A stretch of DNA of 22,546 nt from Fidelibacterota bacterium UBA6531 (GCA_002436185.1 DJKX01000071.1:1-22546); one strand, 5' to 3'; positions 15,201-22,546 are shown, numbered from the stretch's first letter. The notes: generated by a model from the sequence alone, not told the origin. A program made the numbers and translations.

Positions 15201-16079
15201 ATGATGAGTAAAGAAATCAATACAAAAAAGATAGAAGCAGAAGCACCTGAAAAAAAATCAATACTACGAGTTATCGTACATAGTTTTTTTGTTGTTCCAT
15301 TTCTAATTGCAATATTTGCTGTAATTGTATATTTAATGGTACGTGTTCTTACAGTAGAGCCAAATACAGCGCAGGATTATTTAGAACATGTTAAAATTGG
15401 CGGAAATACAAAACGCTGGCAGGGTGCCTTCGAATTATCAAAAATTTTGTCCAATCCCGATTTAGTTCCTAAAGATGAACGTTTTGTGAATGATATGATT
15501 TCCACTTTTGAATATTCTGCTCACGAACGGGATCTACGGATTCGTTCATACCTGGCAATGGCCATGGGCAGGACTGGGGATCGTCGCTATTCCCCAACTT
15601 TAATTAATGCCTTGCAAGAAAAAGACCATGCAATTGTTGCTGCAAGCGCTTATGCAATCGGCTTAATAAAAAGCCCTGAAGGATTTGCTGCATTAATAAA
15701 TTTATCAGATCATCAAGATGCTCAAGTACGGTTACAAACAATAATAGCCCTGGGCAATTATAAGAACCCAGAAGCAGAAGAAATATTTTTGAATGCATTG
15801 TCTGACAATGAAGTAAATGTCCGATGGGATGCAGCTATTGCTCTAGCAAAGATTAAAAATATGAGTGGTAACAGAATATTGTTAGACCTATTAGATAGAA
15901 AATATTTAGATTCATTTCCTAATATTGATCCAATGGAACAGGATCATGCATTGTTGGCAACCATTCAAGTGATTCCTTATATAATGGATTTAGAGTTAAA
16001 AGAAACTTTAATTGACTTACAAAAAAATGATCGTAGTATGAAAGTGCGTGAAGCTGCCCGCATTGCATTGGGGAAATAA
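15201..16079 (+). CDS. Membrane-anchored HEAT-repeat protein, first gene of the bc-complex operon
   Basis: The 292-residue protein has a charged N-terminus, one strong membrane helix (about residues 24-49) and then a soluble helical part. From about residue 110 to 235 there are HEAT-like helical repeats with the typical pattern, e.g. IRSYLAMAMGRTGDRRYSPTL, VRLQTIIALGNYKNPEAEEI and VRWDAAIALAKIKN, each about 31 residues long, and a last one at VREAARIALGK at the very C-terminus. HEAT repeats bind other proteins, so it may scaffold or assemble the quinol-oxidising complex encoded downstream. No redox motif (no CxxCH, no Fe-S cysteines) is present. ATGATG gives two possible starts (15201 or 15204), with no Shine-Dalgarno, and lies 6 bases after the tRNA 3' end. 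The following Rieske gene starts 5 bases after the stop. Confidence 0.82.
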   Translation: MMSKEINTKKIEAEAPEKKSILRVIVHSFFVVPFLIAIFAVIVYLMVRVLTVEPNTAQDYLEHVKIGGNTKRWQGAFELSKILSNPDLVPKDERFVNDMISTFEYSAHERDLRIRSYLAMAMGRTGDRRYSPTLINALQEKDHAIVAASAYAIGLIKSPEGFAALINLSDHQDAQVRLQTIIALGNYKNPEAEEIFLNALSDNEVNVRWDAAIALAKIKNMSGNRILLDLLDRKYLDSFPNIDPMEQDHALLATIQVIPYIMDLELKETLIDLQKNDRSMKVREAARIALGK

Positions 16080-16084
16080 AAAAC

Positions 16085-16657
16085 ATGACGGAAACAAAAA
16101 CGAAGAAATCTGTAACTAAACCAGCAAGCCAGCGACCACCAGCTGCATTAGGTAAAGCAAAAACAGCAGATGAAATAACAAGAAGATCTTTTTTCTCTTG
16201 GTTGTCAATTGGTTGGGTCGCATTTATTGCAGCAACAGGTAGTTTTTTTACAATGATGCTTAGATTCTTTTTTCCAAATGTATTATTTGAACCAGTACAA
16301 ACATTTCGAGCGGGATACCCAGAAGATTATACCATAGGTGAAGTAGACCTGCGTTGGAAAGATAAATATGGTGTTTGGCTTGTACGCAATGAAGAGGGTA
16401 TTTATGCTTTATCTACTGTATGCACTCATTTAGGTTGCACTCCGAATTGGTTAGGTTTAGAACAAAAATTTAAATGCCCGTGTCATGGCAGTGGTTTTTA
16501 TAAAACAGGAATCAATTTTGAAGGACCGGCACCACGTCCATTAGAACGTTATAAGATCACATTAGCTGATGATGGTCAGATCATTGTTGATAAAACAATG
16601 GTATATCAAAAAGAAAAGAATCAATGGAATAACTCCGAAGCATTTTTAAAAGTTTAA
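16085..16657 (+). CDS. Rieske 2Fe-2S protein of a cytochrome bc/b6f-type complex
   Basis: The 190-residue protein takes electrons from quinol at the Qo site and passes them to a c-type heme or cupredoxin. It has a Lys/Pro/Ala-rich cytosolic start, a twin-arginine stretch RRSFFSWL (33-40) preceding the single membrane helix (about 41-63), consistent with Tat export, and then the Rieske head. Cluster ligands lie in CTHLGC (113-118) and CPCHGSGF (131-138), giving two Cys and two His plus the disulfide Cys pair, and the GPAPRPL loop is at 147-153. These features match a genuine high-potential Rieske protein rather than a ferredoxin-type one. It is the second gene of the operon, 5 bases after the HEAT gene and 10 before the cytochrome b. 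Confidence 0.95.
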   Translation: MTETKTKKSVTKPASQRPPAALGKAKTADEITRRSFFSWLSIGWVAFIAATGSFFTMMLRFFFPNVLFEPVQTFRAGYPEDYTIGEVDLRWKDKYGVWLVRNEEGIYALSTVCTHLGCTPNWLGLEQKFKCPCHGSGFYKTGINFEGPAPRPLERYKITLADDGQIIVDKTMVYQKEKNQWNNSEAFLKV

Positions 16658-16667
16658 TGGAATCAAT

Positions 16668-17438
16668 ATGTTAGAAAAATTTAGAGATACCCAATTTTAT
16701 AAATCTATCTTTCGTGGAGGTGGAGTCCCAAAGAGCCGCCGTCAGCGTATGATGGTAGTGTTGAATAGTGTTTTCCTGCATCTCCACCCCGTTCGTTTGC
16801 CTAAGCATGCAGTAAAGTTGAAATTTACCTGGTGCATGGGTGGACTGACATTTTTCCTGTTTTTAATTGAAACAATTTCAGGTATTCTGCTCATGTTTTA
16901 TTATCGCCCGACGATTGAATATGCCTATACAGATATTATTGATCTGGCAGAGCAAGTACCCTTTGGGATCATGAGAGAAATCCACCGCTGGGGTGCCCAC
17001 GCCATGGTGATTACGGTTTGGCTGCACATGTTTCGTGTATTTATGACAGGATCTTACAAACCGCCAAGAGAATTTAATTGGGCTGTTGGTGTTATACTTT
17101 TGCTGTTAACACTGTTATTGAGTTTTACTGGTTATTTACTTCCCTGGGATCAGCTGGCAATTTGGGCAATTACAGTAGGTTCCAATATGGCTCGTGCTAC
17201 GCCCTTTTTTGGTTACGAGGGGCCTGGAGCATCTTTATTAGCAATCGGAGATATTAATTTTATTACTATGGCAAGTGATGCAAGATTTGCCTTGATTGGC
17301 GGACGTTTTATGGGTGAAGCTGCATTACTTCGGTTTTATGTACTCCATTGTATTGGTCTTCCGTTTATAATAATGATTTTTATGGCAATTCATTTTTGGC
17401 GTATTCGTAAAGATGGTGGAATTTCAACTCCGGTATAG
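16668..17438 (+). CDS. Cytochrome b (b6-type, N-terminal half)
   Basis: The 256-residue membrane protein is the four-helix, di-heme half of cytochrome b. The bis-His pairs are H106/H120 (HRWGAH and WLHMF) and H227/H242 (VLHC and IHFW). The second pair is 15 residues apart, the spacing of b6 rather than mitochondrial b (14). The YYRPT motif (78-82) and TGYLLPWDQLAIWAI (154-168) align with b6. Cys56 in FTWCMGG lies where b6 has the cysteine that binds heme c_i, suggesting an extra covalent heme. An insertion of about 20 residues sits between helix C and helix D (about 190-220). It is followed after 2 bases by the subunit-IV-like gene. Confidence 0.94.
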   Translation: MLEKFRDTQFYKSIFRGGGVPKSRRQRMMVVLNSVFLHLHPVRLPKHAVKLKFTWCMGGLTFFLFLIETISGILLMFYYRPTIEYAYTDIIDLAEQVPFGIMREIHRWGAHAMVITVWLHMFRVFMTGSYKPPREFNWAVGVILLLLTLLLSFTGYLLPWDQLAIWAITVGSNMARATPFFGYEGPGASLLAIGDINFITMASDARFALIGGRFMGEAALLRFYVLHCIGLPFIIMIFMAIHFWRIRKDGGISTPV

Positions 17439-17440
17439 CT

Positions 17441-18559
17441 ATGGAAGGATTTAAAAATTTAATCAATACAATTGCTAGTCCAACGATATTGTTTACAGCA
17501 ACAATGGTCCTTTTCTTTTTTATTTTTCCATTAAATGACTGGTTCGATAAATGGAATAGACGATTAAAACTGCACTTATTATGGACAAAAAAAGCCATGA
17601 TAATTGCTGCACTTTTAATGGCTGGTTTTTTCCTATTTGGTTTATCTGACCCGGATTTCCGTTCAATCGTTTTAAAACCTGATAATGTTCCTATTTCTGG
17701 GTTAATCTTTTTGGTGTATTTCTTCACATGGTTGTCCATGCACCAGGCGTATCAAAATGATGAACGATTAGAAAATGGAGAAAAAGTAGATGAACATTAT
17801 GATGCTCCCAATGATAAAGCATTAGTTTGGCCTGATCTAGTGTATGTTGAATTTATTGCCCTAATCCTTTGCTCTGCTTTTCTGCTGGTTTGGTCTATAG
17901 GGCTACAGGCACCAATTGAAGAACCGGCAAATCCCACTGAATCACCTAATCCGGCAAAAGCCCCGTGGTACTTCCTTGGTCTACAGGAAATGCTAGTCTA
18001 TTTTGATCCGTGGATGGCAGGAGTGGTGTTACCCAGTTTGATTATTATTGGTTTAATTGCAATTCCTTACATAGATAGGGACCCGGGAGGATCAGGTTAC
18101 TACAGCTACAAAAATAGAAAATTATCTATTGCACTATTCATGTTTGGCTGGCTAGTCCTGTGGGATATGCTCATAATTGTAGGCACATTTTTAAGGGGGC
18201 CCAATTGGAATTTCTTTGGTCCTTTTGAATATTGGGATATACACAAGTTAGAAGCTCTTACAAATATCAATTTTTCTGAATACATTTATGTCAAATGGTT
18301 TAATACTGGAATGCCTAATAATATCTTAATTCGGGAAATTTGGGGAATTCTGGTACTGTTAGGATATTTTTTAATTTTACCGCCTTTACTTGCTAAAACA
18401 TGGATGAAAGATCTTTTTGCAAGGCTAGGATCGTTTCGTTATTCAGTTTTTATTGTACTGATTCTCATTGCCTTAACACTGCCTATTAAAATGTATCTGC
18501 GCTGGATGTTCAATTTGAAATACATCATTGCCATTCCGGAGTATTTTTTCAATTTCTAG
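17441..18559 (+). CDS. Cytochrome b C-terminal / subunit IV-like protein, enlarged
   Basis: The 372-residue membrane protein carries the Qo-site region of split cytochrome b (subunit IV of b6f), but is more than twice the usual 160 residues. Three extra predicted membrane segments come first (about 12-30, 51-68, 85-100), then a charged loop, then helix E (about 133-155), the Qo motif APWYFLGLQE (174-183), helix F (about 190-212), helix G (about 227-251), and further helices near 298-320 and 335-352. The Qo motif has Ala-Pro in place of Pro-Glu of PEWY, so the usual catalytic glutamate is missing. A GPNWNFFGPFEYW segment follows helix G. It lies between cytochrome b (2 bases) and the octaheme gene (17 bases). 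It could also be described as a fusion of subunit IV with an extra anchor domain. Confidence 0.88.
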   Translation: MEGFKNLINTIASPTILFTATMVLFFFIFPLNDWFDKWNRRLKLHLLWTKKAMIIAALLMAGFFLFGLSDPDFRSIVLKPDNVPISGLIFLVYFFTWLSMHQAYQNDERLENGEKVDEHYDAPNDKALVWPDLVYVEFIALILCSAFLLVWSIGLQAPIEEPANPTESPNPAKAPWYFLGLQEMLVYFDPWMAGVVLPSLIIIGLIAIPYIDRDPGGSGYYSYKNRKLSIALFMFGWLVLWDMLIIVGTFLRGPNWNFFGPFEYWDIHKLEALTNINFSEYIYVKWFNTGMPNNILIREIWGILVLLGYFLILPPLLAKTWMKDLFARLGSFRYSVFIVLILIALTLPIKMYLRWMFNLKYIIAIPEYFFNF

Positions 18560-18576
18560 AATTAATTTAAAAATAA

Positions 18577-21500
18577 ATGATTGATCAACAAGAACGTTAC
18601 TACAATATTCTCAAGCTTAACCGCTGGTTTGCAATATCCAGTATAATTTTTGTAGCGATCTGGATAATTGTTTTCGTTGATGACTATCAACGATCGTGGA
18701 AAAAATACCAGCAAGAATTTCGTAACATTGAAATAGAACGATTCAATGATGAACTGGCCGTAATTGACAGCGAACTTGCAAGCAATGAAGAATACAATAC
18801 TCTGCAAGAAGGATTGCTGGCAGCTGAATCTAAATTAGAAGCCAAAACCGATGAGATAAATGAACTTAATCAAAAAATTAAAAATGCTGATGCTAAACGT
18901 TATAAAATAATCCAGAATTATCAATTTGCTAAAGCAGAGTTTGACGTAGTTAAATATACAGTTGACCAAGCCCAACATGGCCATGGTGATCTAGAAGCTG
19001 CGGAAAATAATTTTCAAAGGTTATATGAACTTACTTCGGAATTAAAATTAGAGTTGGAAGGTGTAGAAAAAAATATGGAAGGTCTACAAAACCAGCTTAC
19101 CACACTTTATGCAGATCAAAAATCGTTTAATAATGAAATAAATGTCATTAGCCGTAAACGCGATAGAACAGTTAGGAAATTGACTAAAACAGATCCGTCT
19201 AAAATGACATTTGCTAATAAAATAGGTAATATAGTTCGTGATCTCCCTGTGCTTGATTTTATGGATCCTTATTATGAAGTAAAGCAGGTCGTAGTCAACG
19301 ATATTGAAGAAGACCTTGTTTATCTAGGGATGCCTAAAGTAGATCGGTGTATGACCTGCCATATGGGGATAGATATAAAAGGATATGAAAATGCACCCCA
19401 GCCGTATACTACTCATCCACGCTTAGAGGAATTTGTTGGTGCAAAATCCGCCCATCCCATGAGTGACTATGGTTGTACTGTTTGTCATGCAGGGCGGGGC
19501 AGAGGTGTCGATTTTAATTCATCAGCGCACATGCCTCAAAATGAAACACAGGGTCAAGAGTGGCATAAAAAATATGACTGGGAAGCATTGCACCATTGGG
19601 ATAATCTTATGCTGCCAATGCAGTACGTGGAAGCTTCGTGTTACAAATGTCATAGTGGGTCCATGCCGGTAAAAGGTGCACCAGAATTAAGCTTGGGGCT
19701 AGCAATTGTAGAAAAGGGTGGCTGTTTTGGCTGCCACCAGATCGATCGTTGGGAAGAGACACCTAAACCGGGACCGGACTTGCAAAAAATTGCTGATAAG
19801 ACATCAAAAGAATTTACTTATAAGTGGATGCTGGCACCCAGGGATTATCGTTATGATACATGGATGCCTCATTTTTTTGGACAGCCTAATAATAACGATG
19901 CTGAATCTCTTGCACGCACAGATCAGGAAATTCTCTCCATGGTTCAGTATTTGTTTGATAACAGCGAAACCTACGATATGGATAGAATTCCACTTGCAGG
20001 GGATACTGGTAACGGTGAAATGCTGATTAATAGTTTGGGCTGTTTGGGTTGTCATCGAATGGAGGAAGATCCTAACAGCAATGGAAAGCCATCGTTCGAT
20101 GAAATGCGTCGTCAACAGGGCCCCAATTTGATTTATGCCGGTTCAAAAACCAACCAGCAATGGATCTATAACTGGATCCGTAATCCCCAGAGTTATCATC
20201 CAGACACCAAAATGCCTGACTTGCGCTTAACCAAGCAGGAAGCAGCAGACATTTCAGCCTACCTGGTTTCCAATAATAATGATGAGTTTGATGCTCAAAA
20301 CATTCCGCAAGTAAATACGAATGAACTGGATAAAATTGTAATTTCATTTATGGAACAAACAAAGCGTAAAGATGAAGTAGATGTTGAATTAAAATCCATG
20401 GATGACAATCAGAAATTGAATTACGCAGGTGAAAAACTAATCCGATCATATGGTTGTTTTGGTTGTCATAATATCCCTGGCTTTGAAAATGCAAAACCTA
20501 TTGGTACTCCCTTGACCTATGAAGGAAGTATGCTTATTACAAAATTGGATTTTGCCTTCATGCATGATGAAATCAACCATACAAAATGGGATTGGTTCAG
20601 GTTAAAATTGGATAATCCGCGAATGTATGATATGATTCCGCAAGGAGATGATAGCTACACTATGAGAGTAAAGCGTCCCTTGGAAAAATTGAGAATGCCA
20701 CACTTTGGATTGAATGAAAAAGAATTAAATGCTATCGTGACTGTATTAATGGGTTTTGTAAAAGATGAAATTCCGGAATCAAAACTTCCGCCAATGACCA
20801 CAAAAAATCTTATTGTAGAAGAAGGAGAACGATTAATTCAAACATATAATTGCAAAGGCTGTCATTTAATTGATGATGACGGTGGAGCAATTACCCCTAC
20901 AGTTGCAAGTTGGTTAGGAGAAATAGCCAACCCGGCCACAGCAGAAGATGAAAGTCTTGTACTATCATTTTCACCACCTCTGTTGAATACTGAAGGAAGA
21001 AAAGCACAACCGGAGTGGTTATTCAACTTTATGAAAAAACCAACAATGATTCGACCAAACTTGCAAGTTAGAATGCCAACATTTAATATGATTGCTGACA
21101 ATGAGTTGAATAAAATAATTAAATATTTTCAATATAAAGATAACCAAATGCTTGCTTATGAAAAACCGCACACAATAAATAAAAATTCAGATTCTTACAA
21201 AGCAGGCGAAGTGATTCAGGAATTAGGTGCCTGTAATAATTGCCATTTTTATGGGAAGCAAAAACCTAAACAAACAGCTCTAACCTGGGCTCCAAATTTA
21301 GTGCTCACTAAAAACAGGCTGCGTCCTGAATGGTTGCACGAATGGTTCAGTGATCCCCAGAAAGTCATGCCCGGGACTAAAATGCCGGCGCCATACATAC
21401 CAACTGACGAGCCTGCGGAAGATATATTAGAAAACTGGGGTAAGTCTGTGGCCAATTTAGAAGGGGATTCAACAAAACTATTTCAGGGCCTTATTGATTA

Positions 21501-21618
21501 CATGTGGGGCATAAAAGGAAAAGAAGATGTTTCTAAAATTGTTAAGACTCATTTAGAGAGTGAAGGCTATGGTTTTATTCTGGATGAAGAAGATGATTGG
21601 GACGATGAAGACTGGTAA
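18577..21618 (+). CDS. Octaheme c-type cytochrome with membrane anchor and coiled coil
   Basis: The 1,013-residue protein has an N-terminal membrane helix (about 17-34) with no clear cleavage site, so it is likely anchored with its body in the periplasm. A long charged coiled coil (about 45-200) follows, rich in Glu, Lys, Leu and Gln. Eight CxxCH heme motifs start at 258, 300, 355, 383, 489, 627, 759 and 886. Hemes 1-3 lie close together with no Met motif. Each of hemes 4-8 is followed by an MP motif (430, 546, 707, 833, 936), the class I pattern of a Met axial ligand, so these look like five tandem mono-heme domains. The end is very acidic (DEEDDWDDEDW). It is the last gene of the operon and would be its electron outlet. 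Heme attachment needs a cytochrome c maturation system, not present here. Confidence 0.93.
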   Translation: MIDQQERYYNILKLNRWFAISSIIFVAIWIIVFVDDYQRSWKKYQQEFRNIEIERFNDELAVIDSELASNEEYNTLQEGLLAAESKLEAKTDEINELNQKIKNADAKRYKIIQNYQFAKAEFDVVKYTVDQAQHGHGDLEAAENNFQRLYELTSELKLELEGVEKNMEGLQNQLTTLYADQKSFNNEINVISRKRDRTVRKLTKTDPSKMTFANKIGNIVRDLPVLDFMDPYYEVKQVVVNDIEEDLVYLGMPKVDRCMTCHMGIDIKGYENAPQPYTTHPRLEEFVGAKSAHPMSDYGCTVCHAGRGRGVDFNSSAHMPQNETQGQEWHKKYDWEALHHWDNLMLPMQYVEASCYKCHSGSMPVKGAPELSLGLAIVEKGGCFGCHQIDRWEETPKPGPDLQKIADKTSKEFTYKWMLAPRDYRYDTWMPHFFGQPNNNDAESLARTDQEILSMVQYLFDNSETYDMDRIPLAGDTGNGEMLINSLGCLGCHRMEEDPNSNGKPSFDEMRRQQGPNLIYAGSKTNQQWIYNWIRNPQSYHPDTKMPDLRLTKQEAADISAYLVSNNNDEFDAQNIPQVNTNELDKIVISFMEQTKRKDEVDVELKSMDDNQKLNYAGEKLIRSYGCFGCHNIPGFENAKPIGTPLTYEGSMLITKLDFAFMHDEINHTKWDWFRLKLDNPRMYDMIPQGDDSYTMRVKRPLEKLRMPHFGLNEKELNAIVTVLMGFVKDEIPESKLPPMTTKNLIVEEGERLIQTYNCKGCHLIDDDGGAITPTVASWLGEIANPATAEDESLVLSFSPPLLNTEGRKAQPEWLFNFMKKPTMIRPNLQVRMPTFNMIADNELNKIIKYFQYKDNQMLAYEKPHTINKNSDSYKAGEVIQELGACNNCHFYGKQKPKQTALTWAPNLVLTKNRLRPEWLHEWFSDPQKVMPGTKMPAPYIPTDEPAEDILENWGKSVANLEGDSTKLFQGLIDYMWGIKGKEDVSKIVKTHLESEGYGFILDEEDDWDDEDW

Positions 21619-21640
21619 AAATTATTAATGATATAAAATA

Positions 21641-21668
21641 AAAAAGGCGGTTTATTAACCGCCTTTTT
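21641..21668. terminator. Bidirectional terminator between convergent genes
   Basis: GGCGGTT (21646-21652) pairs with AACCGCC (21657-21663) around TATT, and the stem is extended by AAAAA (21641-21645) and TTTTT (21664-21668). Both strands therefore end in a T-run, so it can stop the octaheme operon and the convergent cupredoxin gene. Confidence 0.92.
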
Positions 21669-21689
21669 TGTTTCAAAGAATATATATTA

Positions 21690-22409
21690 TTATTTATGAG
21701 GCCTTTTAAATGTGAAATCTAAAATTGAATTGGAAGATTTTGTATTGGTATTAGCCTTATCTCCTATTTTAACAGTTTTAGTCAAAGTACGTTTGGATCC
21801 AAATTTTTCCTGCCACGCGATAACTTCATATTCACCGGGAGGAATATCTTTAATTGTAAATTGACCTTTGGCATCTGTAATAGCAAAAAAGGGATGATCA
21901 AAAACTTGTACATATGATTTCATCCATGGATGGACATCGCATTTAACTACAAAAATATCTTCTACTTTATCAAACTTTATTGTTTTTTCTTTAACAGTTT
22001 TAGGCATACCAAAATTGAATTCCTTATTCACTTTTGGCAATCCGTGTATATTGTGCATTGTTGGATCACTATTCAGGATTTTAATTTCCTGTCCGACTTG
22101 AACTCCAAAAACATGTGGGGAATACATACAACCATTTTGGTCTAAAATGGCAATTTCTGAAGGGGTAGAATCAGAACTGATACTTTTAATATATACGAGG
22201 ACGTTTGCTAAATTTCCATTCTCATCTACAACGAAACTTTGCTTATAAACAGCTTCACTATGTGCTGAATTACAAGCTGGATCTGAATCCATACGCAATG
22301 TTTTTTTCTTCGGTATTTTTCCATCATAATTAACAGTACCTGTAAGATCGCCGGCAAAAGTGAGTGTCCATAATGCTGCAAACAAAAGGGAAGAAATGAT
22401 TTTTACCAT
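21690..22409 (-). CDS. Secreted cupredoxin-like protein with carboxypeptidase-regulatory-like fold
   Basis: The 239-residue protein starts with a clear signal peptide (about 1-19, ending TFAG). A beta-rich domain holds DPACNSAH (43-50) and a cupredoxin half with TMHNIHG (117-123), CDVHPWM (157-163) and FGM (133-135). The order His (119 or 122), Cys157, His160, Met163 matches a type 1 copper site, although Cys-x2-His-x2-Met spacing is shorter than in many plastocyanins. The C-terminal part (about 175-215, GQFTIKDIPPGEYEVIAWQ) is a carboxypeptidase-regulatory-like beta sandwich. Similar proteins are described as plastocyanin-like or methylamine-utilisation-like; the name alone says little. A GGAG Shine-Dalgarno lies before the start. 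It is convergent with the bc operon, so it could be its periplasmic electron acceptor. Confidence 0.8.
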   Translation of the reverse strand: MVKIISSLLFAALWTLTFAGDLTGTVNYDGKIPKKKTLRMDSDPACNSAHSEAVYKQSFVVDENGNLANVLVYIKSISSDSTPSEIAILDQNGCMYSPHVFGVQVGQEIKILNSDPTMHNIHGLPKVNKEFNFGMPKTVKEKTIKFDKVEDIFVVKCDVHPWMKSYVQVFDHPFFAITDAKGQFTIKDIPPGEYEVIAWQEKFGSKRTLTKTVKIGDKANTNTKSSNSILDFTFKRPHK

Positions 22410-22448
22410 TTAATATAACTCCTATGTTATTTAATATAAAGGGCGGCG

Positions 22449-22478
22449 AATCTAGGTGTTTCATATTAACCTAATCAA
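22449..22478 (-). promoter_or_regulatory. Candidate promoter of the cupredoxin-like gene
   Basis: On the minus strand TTGATT (22473-22478) and TAGATT (22449-22454) are spaced by 18 bases, about 40 bases before the start codon. The match is loose. The rest of the sequence to the window end shows no gene. Confidence 0.25.
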
Positions 22479-22546
22479 GACAAGTTGTGCTGATTAATAA
22501 CTGAACTGCATTATTGATAAGTTATTAAAGGTATCTTAAAAACTTG

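Noticed and set aside
20072..20347. Minus-strand reading frame within the octaheme cytochrome gene
   Set aside because: It lies wholly inside the coding sequence of a clear multiheme protein and has no family match or start signal.
1..22546. CRISPR arrays, insertion sequences, integrases or phage genes
   Set aside because: No regularly spaced repeats, transposase motifs or phage proteins were seen on either strand.

Overview
The window looks like a chromosomal segment from a free-living, Gram-negative, non-spore-forming bacterium of the FCB group, most like Marinimicrobia (SAR406), KSB1 or Calditrichota. Three things suggest this. Two secreted proteins end in a PNPFNP-type, FlgD-like sorting domain of the kind used by type IX secretion. 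Shine-Dalgarno sites are only sometimes present. The SecA is about 1,000 residues long with a zinc-free tail. The phylum is an inference from these features; no marker gene such as 16S rRNA is present.

Layout, left to right. (1) 3-347 is the 3' end of a secreted, sorted protein, closed by a clean GNRA-loop terminator. (2) 420-1013 is an AT-rich nucleoside phosphorylase-like gene. (3) 1088-3413 on the minus strand is a probable operon read as TatT-like lipoprotein, DUF2953 membrane protein, GerW/YtfJ-like protein and a two-CBS-domain protein. The DUF2953-GerW pair matches the ytfI-ytfJ pair of Bacillus, here without any sporulation context. (4) 3488-4432 is a PhoH-type ATPase, divergent from that operon. 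(5) 4677-11560 is a tightly packed run: thiolase, acyl-CoA dehydrogenase, branched-chain aminotransferase, NusB and SecA. It joins acyl-CoA and branched-chain amino acid metabolism to transcription and secretion housekeeping genes. (6) 11826-15005 is a 1,059-residue secreted protein with five cohesin-like beta modules, an Fn3 domain interrupted by another module, and a C-terminal sorting domain; a strong terminator follows. (7) 15112-15194 is tRNA-Leu(UAG), placed directly upstream of (8) 15201-21618, a five-gene respiratory operon. (9) 21690-22409 is a convergent minus-strand gene for a periplasmic cupredoxin-like protein, separated from the operon by a bidirectional terminator.

The most interesting part is region 8-9. 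The operon encodes a membrane-anchored HEAT-repeat protein, a Tat-type Rieske iron-sulfur protein, a b6-like cytochrome b, an enlarged subunit-IV-like protein and a 1,013-residue octaheme c-type cytochrome. Together these make a plausible quinol:cytochrome c/cupredoxin oxidoreductase. The cytochrome b has a cysteine where plastid and cyanobacterial b6 binds the extra heme c_i. The Qo-site PEWY motif reads APWY, so the usual glutamate is missing. Electrons could leave through five tandem class I-like heme domains of the octaheme subunit to a carrier such as the neighbouring cupredoxin. I recall that bc complexes with multiheme cytochromes and an APWY motif occur in several bacterial phyla, so this is a variant architecture to check and not a proven new system. 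No CRISPR array, insertion sequence, integrase or phage gene was seen.
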